64,000 nucleotides of DNA from Enterobacter cancerogenus (lineage in GTDB: Bacteria > Pseudomonadota > Gammaproteobacteria > Enterobacterales > Enterobacteriaceae): the NCBI RefSeq assembly GCF_019047785.1, contig NZ_CP077290.1, forward strand, positions 2,728,001 to 2,792,000. The letters run 5' to 3'. The notes below the pieces were generated by a model, which worked only from the letters and a program-made list of their open reading frames with translations, made no database searches and was not told the DNA's origin. Positions 22,596 to 32,633 of the stretch are shown here, piece by piece. The number at the start of each line of letters is the position of its first letter. Positions within the stretch are counted from its first letter, which is position 1. The position numbers and the translations under genes were made by a program.

Positions 22596-24419
22596 GTGAT
22601 CGAAAAATTGCGTAACATCGCCATCATCGCGCACGTTGACCATGGTAAAACTACCCTGGTTGATAAGCTGCTGCAGCAGTCCGGTACGTTTGATGCTCGT
22701 GCCGAAACTCAAGAGCGTGTGATGGACTCCAACGATTTGGAGAAAGAGCGTGGGATTACCATCCTCGCCAAAAACACCGCCATCAAATGGAATGACTACC
22801 GTATCAACATCGTTGATACCCCAGGCCACGCCGACTTCGGTGGTGAAGTTGAACGTGTAATGTCCATGGTAGACTCCGTTCTGCTGGTCGTTGACGCAAT
22901 GGATGGCCCAATGCCGCAGACGCGCTTTGTGACCAAAAAGGCGTTTGCCCATGGTCTGAAGCCAATCGTCGTTATCAACAAAGTTGACCGTCCGGGCGCG
23001 CGTCCTGACTGGGTTGTAGACCAGGTATTTGACCTGTTCGTTAACCTCGACGCGACCGACGAGCAGCTGGACTTCCCTATCGTTTACGCGTCTGCGCTGA
23101 ACGGTATCGCAGGTCTGGACCACGAAGATATGGCGGAAGACATGACCCCGCTGTATCAGACGATTGTTGACCGTGTTCCTGCACCAAACGTTGATCTCGA
23201 CGGCACCCTGCAGATGCAGATCTCTCAGCTCGACTACAACAACTACGTTGGTGTTATCGGCATTGGTCGTATCAAGCGCGGTAAAGTTAAGCCTAACCAG
23301 CAGGTCACTATCATCGATAGCGAAGGCAAAACCCGTAACGGTAAAGTGGGCAAAGTGCTGACTCACCTGGGTCTTGAGCGTATCGATAGCGACATCGCTG
23401 AAGCGGGCGACATCATTGCCATCACCGGTCTGGGTGAGCTGAACATCTCCGACACCATCTGCGATCCGCAGAATGTTGAAGCGCTGCCAGCCCTGTCCGT
23501 TGATGAACCAACCGTATCCATGTTCTTCAACGTCAACACCTCGCCGTTCTGTGGTAAAGAAGGTAAGTTCGTTACCTCTCGTCAGATCCTTGACCGCCTG
23601 AACAAAGAGCTGGTGCACAACGTTGCGCTGCGCGTTGAAGAAACCCCAGATGCGGACGCTTTCCGCGTTTCCGGTCGTGGTGAGCTGCACCTGTCAGTTC
23701 TGATCGAAAACATGCGTCGTGAAGGTTTCGAGATGGCGGTTTCCCGTCCGAAAGTTATCTTCCGCGAAATCGATGGCCGTAAACAAGAGCCGTTCGAGAA
23801 CGTAACGCTGGACGTTGAAGAGCAGCATCAGGGTTCTGTCATGCAGGCTCTGGGTGAGCGTAAAGGCGACCTGAAAAATATGAATCCAGATGGTAAAGGC
23901 CGCGTACGTCTCGACTACGTGATCCCAAGCCGTGGCCTGATCGGCTTCCGTTCTGAGTTCATGACCATGACCTCTGGTACCGGTCTGCTGTACTCCACCT
24001 TCAGCCACTACGACGACGTTCGTCCAGGCGAAGTTGGTCAGCGTAACAACGGCGTTCTGATCTCCAACGGTCAGGGTAAAGCGGTTGCGTTCGCCCTGTT
24101 CAGCCTGCAGGACCGCGGTAAGCTGTTCCTGGGCCACGGTGCAGAAGTTTACGAAGGCCAGATCATCGGTATTCACAGTCGTTCTAACGACCTGACTGTA
24201 AACTGCCTGACCGGTAAGAAACTGACCAACATGCGTGCGTCCGGTACTGACGAAGCGACGGTTCTGGTTCCACCGATCAAGATGACGCTGGAGCAAGCTC
24301 TGGAATTCATCGATGACGACGAACTGGTAGAAGTGACTCCACTGTCTATCCGTATCCGTAAACGTCACCTGACCGAGAACGATCGTAAACGTGCTATGCG
24401 CGGTGCGAAAGAAGAGTAA
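22596..24419 (+). CDS. typA: ribosome-associated GTPase TypA/BipA
   Basis: A translational GTPase related to EF-G and LepA, acting on ribosome assembly and growth at low temperature. The 607-residue protein has G1 [10 protein letters not shown] (12-21), the switch region ERGITI, G3 DTPGHADF, G4 NKVDRP, and G5 SALNG, followed by EF-G-like beta-barrel domains and the BipA-specific C-terminal domain (about 480-607). The start is a GTG at 22596 with TGAGG at 22584-22588; this gives [15 protein letters not shown] as in E. coli. Confidence 0.97.
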   Translation: MIEKLRNIAIIAHVDHGKTTLVDKLLQQSGTFDARAETQERVMDSNDLEKERGITILAKNTAIKWNDYRINIVDTPGHADFGGEVERVMSMVDSVLLVVDAMDGPMPQTRFVTKKAFAHGLKPIVVINKVDRPGARPDWVVDQVFDLFVNLDATDEQLDFPIVYASALNGIAGLDHEDMAEDMTPLYQTIVDRVPAPNVDLDGTLQMQISQLDYNNYVGVIGIGRIKRGKVKPNQQVTIIDSEGKTRNGKVGKVLTHLGLERIDSDIAEAGDIIAITGLGELNISDTICDPQNVEALPALSVDEPTVSMFFNVNTSPFCGKEGKFVTSRQILDRLNKELVHNVALRVEETPDADAFRVSGRGELHLSVLIENMRREGFEMAVSRPKVIFREIDGRKQEPFENVTLDVEEQHQGSVMQALGERKGDLKNMNPDGKGRVRLDYVIPSRGLIGFRSEFMTMTSGTGLLYSTFSHYDDVRPGEVGQRNNGVLISNGQGKAVAFALFSLQDRGKLFLGHGAEVYEGQIIGIHSRSNDLTVNCLTGKKLTNMRASGTDEATVLVPPIKMTLEQALEFIDDDELVEVTPLSIRIRKRHLTENDRKRAMRGAKEE

Positions 24420-24430
24420 TACGGTCTTCC

Positions 24431-24462
24431 GTAGGCCGGGTTAAGCGTACGCGCCACCCGGC
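24431..24462. repeat. REP unit after typA
   Basis: GTAGGCCGGGTTAAGCG...CGCCACCCGGC is a single REP palindrome immediately before the typA/yihO terminator. Confidence 0.8.
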
Positions 24463-24469
24463 AAGTAAA

Positions 24470-24498
24470 AAGCCGCTGATCCCTCAGCGGCTTTTTTT
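24470..24498. terminator. bidirectional terminator between typA and yihO
   Basis: AAGCCGCTGA-TCCC-TCAGCGGCTT is a perfect 10-bp stem with A tract upstream and T tract downstream, placed between two convergent genes. Confidence 0.93.
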
Positions 24499-24502
24499 AT
24501 GG

Positions 24503-25927
24503 CTAAACGCTGGTGGCGGAAACCCGCTTTTCCGGATCGTACGCGGCCATAACTTCCGCTGTTTTTTTCCGTTTGCCGATCTCCTCGATAATAAACGCGA
24601 AGCGCGCTTCGTTGAGTTTATAGAAGAGTCCCATGGTCACGGCGGCGATAATCGCCAGGCCGCACGGCCAGAGGAAAATCAGCTGACGCAAGCCGAGCAG
24701 CGTACTGGCGCTCTGCACGGCATGAGGAACATACCCAATCTGCGTCAGCATAATGCCCGGCAGGAATCCGGCGAGGGCGGCGGAGATTTTGCGCGAGAAG
24801 GTATAGCCGGTATACACCGACCCTTCGGCGCGAATGCCCGTTTTCCATTCGCCGTAATCTACCGTATCCGGCACCAGCGCCCAGTTCAGGCTGTTCACAA
24901 ACGCCGTGCCGAAAAAGGCCATACAGGAAAAGAGCACGAACAGCAGCGAGCTGGTCCCCCAGAAGAAGTTCAGCACATCGCCTATCGCCCACAGGGCCAG
25001 CCCGCCCAGATAGACCGGCTTCTTGCCAAAACGCTTCACCGCACCGGGCACCAGAAACACGCCAATCAGAATGCAGCCCATGCTGAAAAAGCCCATCCAC
25101 GACAGCAAATGCAGATCGTTGAGCACGTACTGGGTGTAATAGACCTGAATCGCCAGCTTGATGTTAAACGCCGCCAGGGTGCAGAGGTTCGCGATGCACA
25201 GCACCAGCAGCGGTGGGTTGCGGAAGATAGCGCAGAATGACTTCAGGATGCCGGGCTTATGGTGATCGGGCGAGATTTCGACATACCGCTCTTTTACGCC
25301 GCTGTAGCACCACCACATGCAGAATAAGCCGCCGGTGACAAACACCAGCGCGGCCACCAGATAGCCGAGGGAGGGCTGGCTGACGAACAGCGCCTGAATG
25401 GGCATAAAGCCGACGGTGCAGAGTAACAGCCCCACCGTCGCGCCGCCCTGACGCCAGGCCGCAAGCTGCGCCCGTTCGTTCGGGTTTTTGGTGATGGCCG
25501 GCACCATCGCACCGTAAGAGCAGTTCATCAGGCTATAGCACAGGCCGAACATCATAAAGAGCACGGTGGCGAGGGCCGTTTTCACCGTCAGGCTAAAATC
25601 GTTGGCCATAAACTGCGCCGTGGCAACCAGCGCCACCGGTACGGAGGCATACAGAATGAATGGCCGGAACTTTCCCCTCGCGCCGATATGACGCCGGGAG
25701 TCCAGCAGCACCCCGGTCAGCATGTCGGTAAAGGCGGTAAAAAACTTCGCAACCAGAAAAATAATGCCGCCGTAAAAGGCGGGCATACCCAGCTCGTCGG
25801 TATAAAACTTCAGCAGATACAGCGTGCCGATACAGAGCATCAGGTTCGAGCCAAAATCGCCCATCCCATAGGCGCACTTCTCGCGCAGGCTCAGCTTCAG
25901 GGTTAACGGATCAGGAGTGTGTGTCAT
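24503..25927 (-). CDS. yihO: sulfoquinovose importer YihO (GPH-family symporter)
   Basis: A 12-helix inner-membrane symporter of the glycoside-pentoside-hexuronide family, the likely entry route for sulfoquinovose or its glycosides. The 474-residue protein starts MTHTPDPLTLKLSLREKCAY and has GPH signatures such as FTDMLTGVLLDSR and LVPDTVDYGEWKTGIRAEG. It resembles E. coli YihO closely, including KSFCAIFRNPPLLVLCIANL, and differs from the paralogue YihP next to it. GAGGATCG precedes the ATG at 25927. It is the last gene of the minus-strand operon yihUTSQPO. The direct substrate is inferred from pathway context. Confidence 0.93.
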   Translation of the reverse strand: MTHTPDPLTLKLSLREKCAYGMGDFGSNLMLCIGTLYLLKFYTDELGMPAFYGGIIFLVAKFFTAFTDMLTGVLLDSRRHIGARGKFRPFILYASVPVALVATAQFMANDFSLTVKTALATVLFMMFGLCYSLMNCSYGAMVPAITKNPNERAQLAAWRQGGATVGLLLCTVGFMPIQALFVSQPSLGYLVAALVFVTGGLFCMWWCYSGVKERYVEISPDHHKPGILKSFCAIFRNPPLLVLCIANLCTLAAFNIKLAIQVYYTQYVLNDLHLLSWMGFFSMGCILIGVFLVPGAVKRFGKKPVYLGGLALWAIGDVLNFFWGTSSLLFVLFSCMAFFGTAFVNSLNWALVPDTVDYGEWKTGIRAEGSVYTGYTFSRKISAALAGFLPGIMLTQIGYVPHAVQSASTLLGLRQLIFLWPCGLAIIAAVTMGLFYKLNEARFAFIIEEIGKRKKTAEVMAAYDPEKRVSATSV

Positions 25928-25970
25928 GGTCGATCCTCAACGCGCCCCGCAGGGCGCGCGCTCAAGTCAT

Positions 25971-27353
25971 TCAGGCTGTACGTTTGCGCAGTTCAATTTC
26001 TTCCACGATGCGCACATACATCTTCTCGTTGAGGTTGTAGAAGCAGCCCATCGCCACGATGGTGATGACCGCCAGCAGGCTCGGGTAGATAAATATCAGC
26101 TGCCGTAGCCCTTCAACCGTTCCGTCAGACTGCACCACGTTGGGCACATAGCCGATTTGCGTCAGCATGATCCCCGGGAAAAAGCCCGCCAGCGCCTGGG
26201 AAACCTTACGGAAGAAGGTAAACCCGGTATAGACCGTCCCTTCGGAGCGCACGCCGGTGCGCCACTCGCCGTACTCCACGGTATCGGACACCAGCGCCCA
26301 GTTCAGGCTGTTCACAAACGCGGAGCCGAAGAACGCCAGGCATGAGAACGCCACAAAGCTCACCGAGCCGCCGCCGAAGAAGTAGTTGAGCAGATCGCCG
26401 GCCACCCAAATCATCAGCCCGCTGATGTAGACCTTTTTCTTACCGAAACGACGCACCGCGCCGGGCATCATAAACACGCCGATAAAAATACAGCCCATGC
26501 TGAAGAAGCCCATGTACGACAGCAGGATCGGGTCGTTCAAAACGTACTGCGTGTAGTAGACCTGGATGGCGAGTTTGACGTTAAAGGCCCCCAGCGTGCA
26601 GAGGTTGGCAATACAGAGGATAAACAGCGGGCGGTTGCCGGCGATGGCGCGAAACGACTGCAGCAGGCCCGGTTTTTGTGCGGGGTTAGCGGGCTGCGCC
26701 TCGACGTAGCGCTCGGTCACGCCCTTATAGCACCACCACATAAAGAACAGCCCGAACAACGAGAACAGGGTGGCGGCAAAGATATAGCCCAGCTGATCAT
26801 TGCCTTCAATCAGGTTCATCACCGGGACAAAGCCGACGGTACACAGCAGCAGACCCAGCGTCGCGCCGCCCTGACGCCAGGCCGCCAGCGCGGCGCGCTC
26901 GTCCGGGTTTTTGGTAATGGCGGGCACCATAGCACCGTAAGAGCAGTTCATCATGCTGAAGAACAGGCCGTACAGCATGAACAGCACCGTCGCCATCACC
27001 GTTTTGCCGGTCATCTCAAACGGTGTGCCGACGAAGTTTGCAATCGCCAGCAGCGTGACCGGAAACGCCGCATACAGCACGAACGGGCGGAATTTGCCCT
27101 TCGGCCCAATCTTGCGCCGGGAATCAAGCATGATCCCGGTACCCATATCGGTAAAGGCGGTAAAGAACTTGGCGATCAGGAAGATAATGCCGCCGTAGGT
27201 GCCCGGCAGGCCCAGCACGTCGGTGTAAAATTTCAGCAGGTACAGCGTGCCGATATCCAGCAGGATGTTAGAGCCGAGATCGCCCATCCCGTAGGCGAGT
27301 TTTTCTTTAAACGGCAGGCGTAGGGTTGCCGGATCAGAAGTATGTTGACTCAT
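25971..27353 (-). CDS. yihP: GPH-family transporter YihP, putative sulfopropanediol exporter
   Basis: A 460-residue paralogue of YihO with 12 predicted helices, beginning MSQHTSDPATLRLPFKEKLAY. It keeps family motifs FTDMGTGIMLDSRRKIGPKGKF and VSDTVEYGEWRTGVRSEG (quoted in part). Sulfoquinovose catabolism in enterics releases 2,3-dihydroxypropane-1-sulfonate (DHPS), and YihP has been proposed as its exporter; this is not proved by sequence. GGAGAACA is the ribosome site of the ATG at 27353. It lies 43 bp upstream of yihO. Confidence 0.92.
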   Translation of the reverse strand: MSQHTSDPATLRLPFKEKLAYGMGDLGSNILLDIGTLYLLKFYTDVLGLPGTYGGIIFLIAKFFTAFTDMGTGIMLDSRRKIGPKGKFRPFVLYAAFPVTLLAIANFVGTPFEMTGKTVMATVLFMLYGLFFSMMNCSYGAMVPAITKNPDERAALAAWRQGGATLGLLLCTVGFVPVMNLIEGNDQLGYIFAATLFSLFGLFFMWWCYKGVTERYVEAQPANPAQKPGLLQSFRAIAGNRPLFILCIANLCTLGAFNVKLAIQVYYTQYVLNDPILLSYMGFFSMGCIFIGVFMMPGAVRRFGKKKVYISGLMIWVAGDLLNYFFGGGSVSFVAFSCLAFFGSAFVNSLNWALVSDTVEYGEWRTGVRSEGTVYTGFTFFRKVSQALAGFFPGIMLTQIGYVPNVVQSDGTVEGLRQLIFIYPSLLAVITIVAMGCFYNLNEKMYVRIVEEIELRKRTA

Positions 27354-27398
27354 TATTGTTCTCCGTCTGCCCGCAGGTCTCCCTGCGGGCGAGCCTTA

Positions 27399-29423
27399 TC
27401 AGATATGACGTAAGGTGCTAAACAGATCTGCCCATTCGCTTTGCTGGCGATAGAACACCGGCGGTTTGCCGAGCGGGGCTTCAACGGTCACATCACCGCC
27501 CTGACAGGTTTCTCCCGTCCAGGCATTCACCCAGGTGTCCTGTGGCAGGTACAGGGTCCAGTCGGTGCGGCCCTCTTCGTGAACGGGTGCCACCAGCAGA
27601 TCGCGGCCGAACAGGTACTGATACTTCAGCGTGTAGGCGCGCGCGTCGTCTTCGTAGTGCAGGAACAGCGGACGCATCACCGGCAGGCCCGTTTTAGCGT
27701 TCTGCGCAACCGCGGCTTTGATATACGGCTTGAGCGTGGTGAAGACCCTGGTCATCCGCGCGAAGTGGGCGATGGTTTCGGCGTCGGCGTCGAACTGCCA
27801 GTTATCGCCAGGGCGATTGCCTTCGTGGGTACGCATCATCGGCGTGAAGGCGCTGAAATCGCACCAGCGCAGCAGCAGCTCTTTGCTGCGCTTCATCCCG
27901 AACAGCGTGGTATAACCGCCGATATCGCTGTGGTGCAGGCCGTGGCCGGTCATCGCCAGCGAGAGCGCCGCGGGAACAACCGAGGCCAGGCCGTCGTCGA
28001 GGCTCCAGTCGACGTTCTGATCGCCAGCCCACATCATCACCGAGTGCTTCTGGCTGCCGGTATAGCCCGCGCGCATAAAGAACAGGATCTCACCGAGTTT
28101 GCCGGTCTCCTCCAGCGCCTCGTAGTTACATTTCGCCCACAGTGCAGGCCAGGCGTTATGCATAATTTCCGCGCTTACGCCGTTATGCAGGAAGGTGTCG
28201 GTCGGCAGATACTCGCCGAAATCGGCCATCCAGCCGCCGCAGCCCAGTTCGATCAGGTTCTTTTTGATGACCTCTTTGTACCAGTCATAGGCTTCGGGGT
28301 TGGTCAGGTCGATAACGCCCGCGTAAAACTCGCCGAATTCGACGTGATAATCCTTACCCTCGGCGTTTTTGGTCAGATAGCCGCGTTTCGCTGCTTCTTC
28401 GCACAGATCGCGATCGCTGGCGACGTACGGGTTGATGTAGGAGAGGAACTGCACGCCCTCCTGCTTCCATTGCGGAATGCGGGTATCCAGCTGCGGATAA
28501 AGCTCGCTGTTCCACTTCCAGTTCCACATCACGCGTTTGCCGAAGGAGGTCATGCGAATGCCGGACCAGTCCTGCGCCCAGATACCGTTCACCTTCACGC
28601 CGCCGTTACGCATGGCGTCGAGCTTCTGCTGACACACGTCGGTGCCGCCCTGAATGCCGAGCGTCACGCCATCATAAACCCAGTCCGGCAGTTCCGGCTG
28701 ACGGCCCAGCAGGGCGGTGAGTTTTTCCAGCAGATCGACATAGGTTTCTGCACATTCGAAGCGCAGCGTGGCGTTATCTTCCCAGAAGGCCAGCTCATGG
28801 TAGCCCGGCGCGCTGAAGTCGAAATTCATGTAGCAGCTGTTATCGACGTGGCAGTAGTACTTTTGAGTGCTCACAAAGGTGGGCTGCGGGAAGAAGGTCC
28901 AGTAGTAGTCGCCCCCGGCGTTCTCTTTACAGTCGGCCTGCCAGGTCACGTAAGTTTGCTTGTTACGGCCCACGCCCTGCTCGCTGGTCCACAGCGGGAA
29001 CGGCTTGCCGCGCAGGTCAAAGTAGGAGAACTGCTCCCCGCAGCCGTAGATATGATCCTCTGGCTGCGCTGCCAGCCGCAGCCAGATGCGGTTATGGCTG
29101 GTGGCGTCATTTTGCAGCTTGAGTTCCAGGCGACCTTCTGCATCCACACCGATCCGCAGCGTGGCGCTCACCGTGTCGCCGCGGGTGAAGCGGATCGCCC
29201 AGCCCGCGTCTTGCTGCGTAACCGTAGCCTCGGTCAGCGCGATCTTCTCATTGAGGTTATCTTTGATGCTGAAGTTGCCGCGAAACATCTCAATATCCGC
29301 CTCACCCGCACCGATCCACAGGCAGGGCGCATCGGCGGAGTGGGACACAATCAGGCGATCCTGCCAGCGCAGGGTGAAACCTGTTTCAGTATTCTTTAAA
29401 TCAATATCATGTAGGGTACGCAT
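27399..29423 (-). CDS. yihQ: sulfoquinovosidase YihQ (GH31)
   Basis: Hydrolyses sulfoquinovosyl glycerol and related glycosides to free sulfoquinovose. The 674-residue protein is a GH31 alpha-glycosidase without a signal peptide. WMADFGEYLPTD carries the catalytic nucleophile Asp, and MMWAGDQNVDWS the acid/base Asp. QDWSGIRMTSFGKR and the following Trp-rich WNWKWN hold the Arg and Trp that bind the sulfonate in the E. coli enzyme. It starts MRTLHDIDLKNTETGF with GGAG 5 bp upstream. Only 16 bp separate it from yihS; the mutarotase gene yihR found there in E. coli is missing. Confidence 0.96.
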   Translation of the reverse strand: MRTLHDIDLKNTETGFTLRWQDRLIVSHSADAPCLWIGAGEADIEMFRGNFSIKDNLNEKIALTEATVTQQDAGWAIRFTRGDTVSATLRIGVDAEGRLELKLQNDATSHNRIWLRLAAQPEDHIYGCGEQFSYFDLRGKPFPLWTSEQGVGRNKQTYVTWQADCKENAGGDYYWTFFPQPTFVSTQKYYCHVDNSCYMNFDFSAPGYHELAFWEDNATLRFECAETYVDLLEKLTALLGRQPELPDWVYDGVTLGIQGGTDVCQQKLDAMRNGGVKVNGIWAQDWSGIRMTSFGKRVMWNWKWNSELYPQLDTRIPQWKQEGVQFLSYINPYVASDRDLCEEAAKRGYLTKNAEGKDYHVEFGEFYAGVIDLTNPEAYDWYKEVIKKNLIELGCGGWMADFGEYLPTDTFLHNGVSAEIMHNAWPALWAKCNYEALEETGKLGEILFFMRAGYTGSQKHSVMMWAGDQNVDWSLDDGLASVVPAALSLAMTGHGLHHSDIGGYTTLFGMKRSKELLLRWCDFSAFTPMMRTHEGNRPGDNWQFDADAETIAHFARMTRVFTTLKPYIKAAVAQNAKTGLPVMRPLFLHYEDDARAYTLKYQYLFGRDLLVAPVHEEGRTDWTLYLPQDTWVNAWTGETCQGGDVTVEAPLGKPPVFYRQQSEWADLFSTLRHI

Positions 29424-29439
29424 ATAAACTCCGTTTTTA

Positions 29440-30681
29440 TTATTTAGCCAGGCTGTCCAGCAAACCGGCGGCTACGGCAGGGGCTAAGCCCGGTGCCAGC
29501 GGCAGGCGGGGGATCACCAGGCAGTGCAGCAGATGATAGATATCCTGCTTGCCGTCCCAGACTTTGGTGGTCACTTCGTTATGGATGTCCAGCTCCTGCC
29601 ACCACGACCCGTTTTCGTAATCCATCAGGTATTTGATGCAGTAATCCCACCACGTCTGATACCACGTCTCGTACTGCGCCTCGCCGGTGACCGTATAGAG
29701 CGCATAGGCCGTGCCCATCGCCTCGACGATCGGCCAGCGCACGCGTTCGCGCACGATAGGCTTGCCGTCCCAGCCCACGGAGTAGACAAAACCATCGGCC
29801 CCGTCGGGCGCCCAGGCGTCGCGGATGGTGGCGTGGAACAAGCCTTTCGCATCTTCCAGCAGCCACGCTGGCGGTGTTTCAAAGCGCGCTTCCAGCGCGG
29901 CGTGCAGGTGCAGCATCAGGCGGCCCCACTCGATCCAGTGGCCCGGCGTGCCGCCGTAGGCGCGGAAGCGGTGGGCGGGGTTATCGATGTTGTAATCGCG
30001 GATCGGGTTCCAGTGAATGTCGAAATGCTCGTTAACGCGATAATCTCCCTTGCGCGCCACGTCGTGAATAATCACCGAGGCAATGCGCAAGGCGCGGTCG
30101 AGCCATTTACGATCGTGCGTCACGTCATAGACGATCAGGAAGGCTTCCACGGCGTGCATATTGGCGTTACCGCCGCGGTAATCTTCGGTCTTGCTGAATG
30201 CTTCATCCCAGGATTCGAGGCACATCTGCTCCTCTTCGCTCCAGAAATAGCGCTCGATCACTGCAATCGCCTCGTCGAGAAGCGGGCGCGCCTGTGGGTG
30301 GCCGGTGGTTACAGCGCTTGCCGCACCCAGCAGCACGAAGAAGTGCTGATAACCCTGCTTGGAGGCGTCGACCACGCCCTCGTCGTTAACGCAGGCGTAC
30401 CAGCCGCCGTGCTGGCTGTCGCGCAGCGGGCCGTTCAGGGCGTTGATGCCGTGCTCAACCAGCGCATACGCGCCGGGACGCCCCATATTGGCGGCAACGG
30501 CGTAAACGTGCAGCATGCGGGCGGTGATCCACAGGTGGGTGCCCATATCGCTACGCACCTGGCCGTTATTGCCCAGCCAGCCGAAGCCGGTCGGCACAGC
30601 GGCGTTTTTACCGAAATCGAGAATGCGGTCAGTCTCTTGCTCAAGCCAGCGGTTGTGGCTCAGGGTGTTAAACCATTTCAT
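29440..30681 (-). CDS. yihS: sulfoquinovose isomerase YihS
   Basis: Converts sulfoquinovose to 6-deoxy-6-sulfofructose, the first intracellular step of the sulfo-EMP pathway. The 413-residue protein is an AGE-family (alpha/alpha)6 barrel, starting [20 protein letters not shown]. Catalytic His residues are expected in [23 protein letters not shown] and [19 protein letters not shown], which match the E. coli protein. The length is the same as in E. coli. AAAGGA lies upstream of its ATG. Confidence 0.96.
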   Translation of the reverse strand: MKWFNTLSHNRWLEQETDRILDFGKNAAVPTGFGWLGNNGQVRSDMGTHLWITARMLHVYAVAANMGRPGAYALVEHGINALNGPLRDSQHGGWYACVNDEGVVDASKQGYQHFFVLLGAASAVTTGHPQARPLLDEAIAVIERYFWSEEEQMCLESWDEAFSKTEDYRGGNANMHAVEAFLIVYDVTHDRKWLDRALRIASVIIHDVARKGDYRVNEHFDIHWNPIRDYNIDNPAHRFRAYGGTPGHWIEWGRLMLHLHAALEARFETPPAWLLEDAKGLFHATIRDAWAPDGADGFVYSVGWDGKPIVRERVRWPIVEAMGTAYALYTVTGEAQYETWYQTWWDYCIKYLMDYENGSWWQELDIHNEVTTKVWDGKQDIYHLLHCLVIPRLPLAPGLAPAVAAGLLDSLAK

Positions 30682-30695
30682 GTTCAGGTCCTTTC

Positions 30696-31571
30696 TTAAC
30701 GGCGTGCCATCATTTCGTCGACGATCTCACCCAAACGCTGCAATTTCGGTACAGAAATATCGCGAAGCATCATTTCGGTGTCCGGCAGACCCACCACCGA
30801 TGACCAGACGGCCCGACCAGCGAGGAAACCGGATGCGCCCGCCTGCATGGCAACCTGTACCGCGCGGGGGAAGAGTTTGTCGTCCACGCCGGAGGAGAGG
30901 ATCACCCACGGCATGGCGATGTTCTCGTTCAGCTTCTGCGAGGCGGTCAGCAGCGCCTGCTGAGAACCTTTGCCGAACAGGGGCATCTCCACCTTGTAGA
31001 GATCGGCACCGCTGTCGCCGAGCTCCTTTGCCGCCTCGATAATCGCCTGTTCGCGATTAAAGGTGGCCCCGCGACGCGGCGGGCGAACAACGGGCTCGAT
31101 AATGCTCAGCAATCCGTTGTCGTGACACAGCTGGTTAAACGCCTTCACCATCTCCAGACGCTGCTGCGGATCTTCATCGCTGCGCCAGAGCACCAGCAGT
31201 TTCAGCGCCTTGCCGCCGTCGCGTTTAACCGCCTGTGCGTCGATATTTTTATCAATCACCACGCTGTCGACCGGAATACCGTTCCCCGGAATAAACTCGT
31301 CGGCGGCCACAATCATTGCGCAGCTTTTGGCCACCGCCTGCTGCTCGACAATCTGGCGATAGCAAAACTGCTGGTCGACCAGGATCGCAGAGGCATACGG
31401 CGAGAGAATTTTGGCCGCGTTGACCTTAAAATCGGTCAGGTGTTGGTCGCTGACCGGCACCGGGGCACCCGCCGCGGCAAACATCAGGCGCATCGCCTCG
31501 CGCTGGTCAACGGCCAGCATTGCAAAACCGCCGGAAGGCCGGGTGATATCGTTCAGGGTGTACGTCGTCAT
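30696..31571 (-). CDS. yihT: 6-deoxy-6-sulfofructose-1-phosphate aldolase YihT
   Basis: Cleaves sulfofructose 1-phosphate to dihydroxyacetone phosphate and sulfolactaldehyde. The 291-residue protein is a class I, Schiff-base aldolase of the LacD type. The base-forming lysine is Lys193 in [15 protein letters not shown]. It starts [20 protein letters not shown]. It lies 15 bp after yihU and before yihS on the same strand, in the middle of the pathway operon. Confidence 0.96.
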   Translation of the reverse strand: MTTYTLNDITRPSGGFAMLAVDQREAMRLMFAAAGAPVPVSDQHLTDFKVNAAKILSPYASAILVDQQFCYRQIVEQQAVAKSCAMIVAADEFIPGNGIPVDSVVIDKNIDAQAVKRDGGKALKLLVLWRSDEDPQQRLEMVKAFNQLCHDNGLLSIIEPVVRPPRRGATFNREQAIIEAAKELGDSGADLYKVEMPLFGKGSQQALLTASQKLNENIAMPWVILSSGVDDKLFPRAVQVAMQAGASGFLAGRAVWSSVVGLPDTEMMLRDISVPKLQRLGEIVDEMMARR

Positions 31572-31588
31572 TTCTCAATCCTTTCCTG

Positions 31589-32479
31589 TCAGTGTGTTTT
31601 TTTCAGCCCGGCGGATGCGCGAACCTGTTCAAGAATGGCCGTCCAGTCTTCGCGCCCGCGTCCGGCGGCGCGCGCCTGGTTGTAGACCTCACGCGAGGCG
31701 GCACCCAGCGGCATCGGGACGTGCAGTTGGTTTGCGACATCCAGGGCGATCCCCAGATCTTTATGCGCCAGGTCGATCATGAACGCGGGCGTAAGATCGC
31801 CTTTCAGCACCTTGTTCGGCCAGGAGGTGGTGAAGTGGCCTTTACCCGCTGGCGTACCGCTCATCACCTTCAGCGCGACATCGAAGGAGAGGCCGAGCGC
31901 TTCACACAGCACGGCCGCCTCGGCGGAAAGCGCGTTGAGGGCGATGCTCATGTAGTTGTTGATAAGCTTCACGCGGATCCCCATGCCCGGGCCGCCCGCG
32001 TTGACCAGTTCGTTGCCCATCGCCATCAGCACCGGGGTGGCGCGCTCAACCTGCTGCGCCGTGCCGCCCGCCAGCAGGAGTAATGTCCCGGCGATGGCAT
32101 GGTCGGAGGTGCGTCCGACGGGAACATCCATCATGCTGAAACCTAACTCAGCCATTTCGCCGATCAGGGCGTCGGTTTGCAGCGGGTGAATAGTGGACAT
32201 ATCAATGACCAGCGCGTCGCGGGATAATCCTTCACACACGCCCAGCTCGCCAAACAGCACCGAGCGCACCAGGTCGCCATTTGGCAGCATGGTGATGACA
32301 AACTCGGCCCCTCTTGCTGCCTGTTCAGGCGTTTCTGCTGCCTGCGCACCGCAGTCAACCAGCGCCTGTACGGCCTGCGGGTTCACGTCGAAGACGCGAA
32401 GCGAATGGTCGTGCTTCAGCAGATTCTTCGCCATTGGCGCGCCCATCTGCCCTAAACCGATAAATGCGATTGCTGACAT
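31589..32479 (-). CDS. yihU: sulfolactaldehyde reductase YihU
   Basis: Reduces 3-sulfolactaldehyde to DHPS with NADH, disposing of the C3-sulfonate. The 296-residue protein is in the beta-hydroxyacid dehydrogenase family. [16 protein letters not shown] is the N-terminal dinucleotide fold, [11 protein letters not shown] the substrate block, and [18 protein letters not shown] carries the catalytic Lys region. It is the first gene of the minus-strand operon, with AGGAGAGAG upstream and the control region shared with yihV. Confidence 0.95.
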   Translation of the reverse strand: MSAIAFIGLGQMGAPMAKNLLKHDHSLRVFDVNPQAVQALVDCGAQAAETPEQAARGAEFVITMLPNGDLVRSVLFGELGVCEGLSRDALVIDMSTIHPLQTDALIGEMAELGFSMMDVPVGRTSDHAIAGTLLLLAGGTAQQVERATPVLMAMGNELVNAGGPGMGIRVKLINNYMSIALNALSAEAAVLCEALGLSFDVALKVMSGTPAGKGHFTTSWPNKVLKGDLTPAFMIDLAHKDLGIALDVANQLHVPMPLGAASREVYNQARAAGRGREDWTAILEQVRASAGLKKTH

Positions 32480-32633
32480 CTCTCTCTCCTGTCACATCGT
32501 GTCAAGTATTGCGCGTTTTTGTTGTCTGTTTTTGATCGTATTTGTAATTTATGGTCAAAAAATTGACACGGGTCACTTTTTAAACATTTGGTGAAATTAA
32601 AATGAGAGCATCAAAAACGCATAAGGATTGACC
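32480..32633. promoter_or_regulatory. divergent control region of yihU and yihV, probable CsqR operators
   Basis: This 154-bp AT-rich gap separates the two divergent sulfoquinovose transcripts. It contains the 8-bp inverted repeat CGTGTCAA (32498-32505) and TTGACACG (32563-32570), 57 bp apart. In E. coli CsqR binds the matching intergenic region and is released by sulfoquinovose or its glycerol glycoside. The repeat arms might be operators or part of -35 elements; I cannot tell which. Confidence 0.6.

Noticed and set aside
27441..29399. Very long open frame of 652 codons on the plus strand opposite yihQ
   Set aside because: It mirrors the GC-rich third positions of yihQ, has no recognisable domain, and yihQ on the other strand is a clear GH31 enzyme. 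Similar shadows lie opposite fdoG (39079-41250), glnA, rhaD and the ATPase gene.
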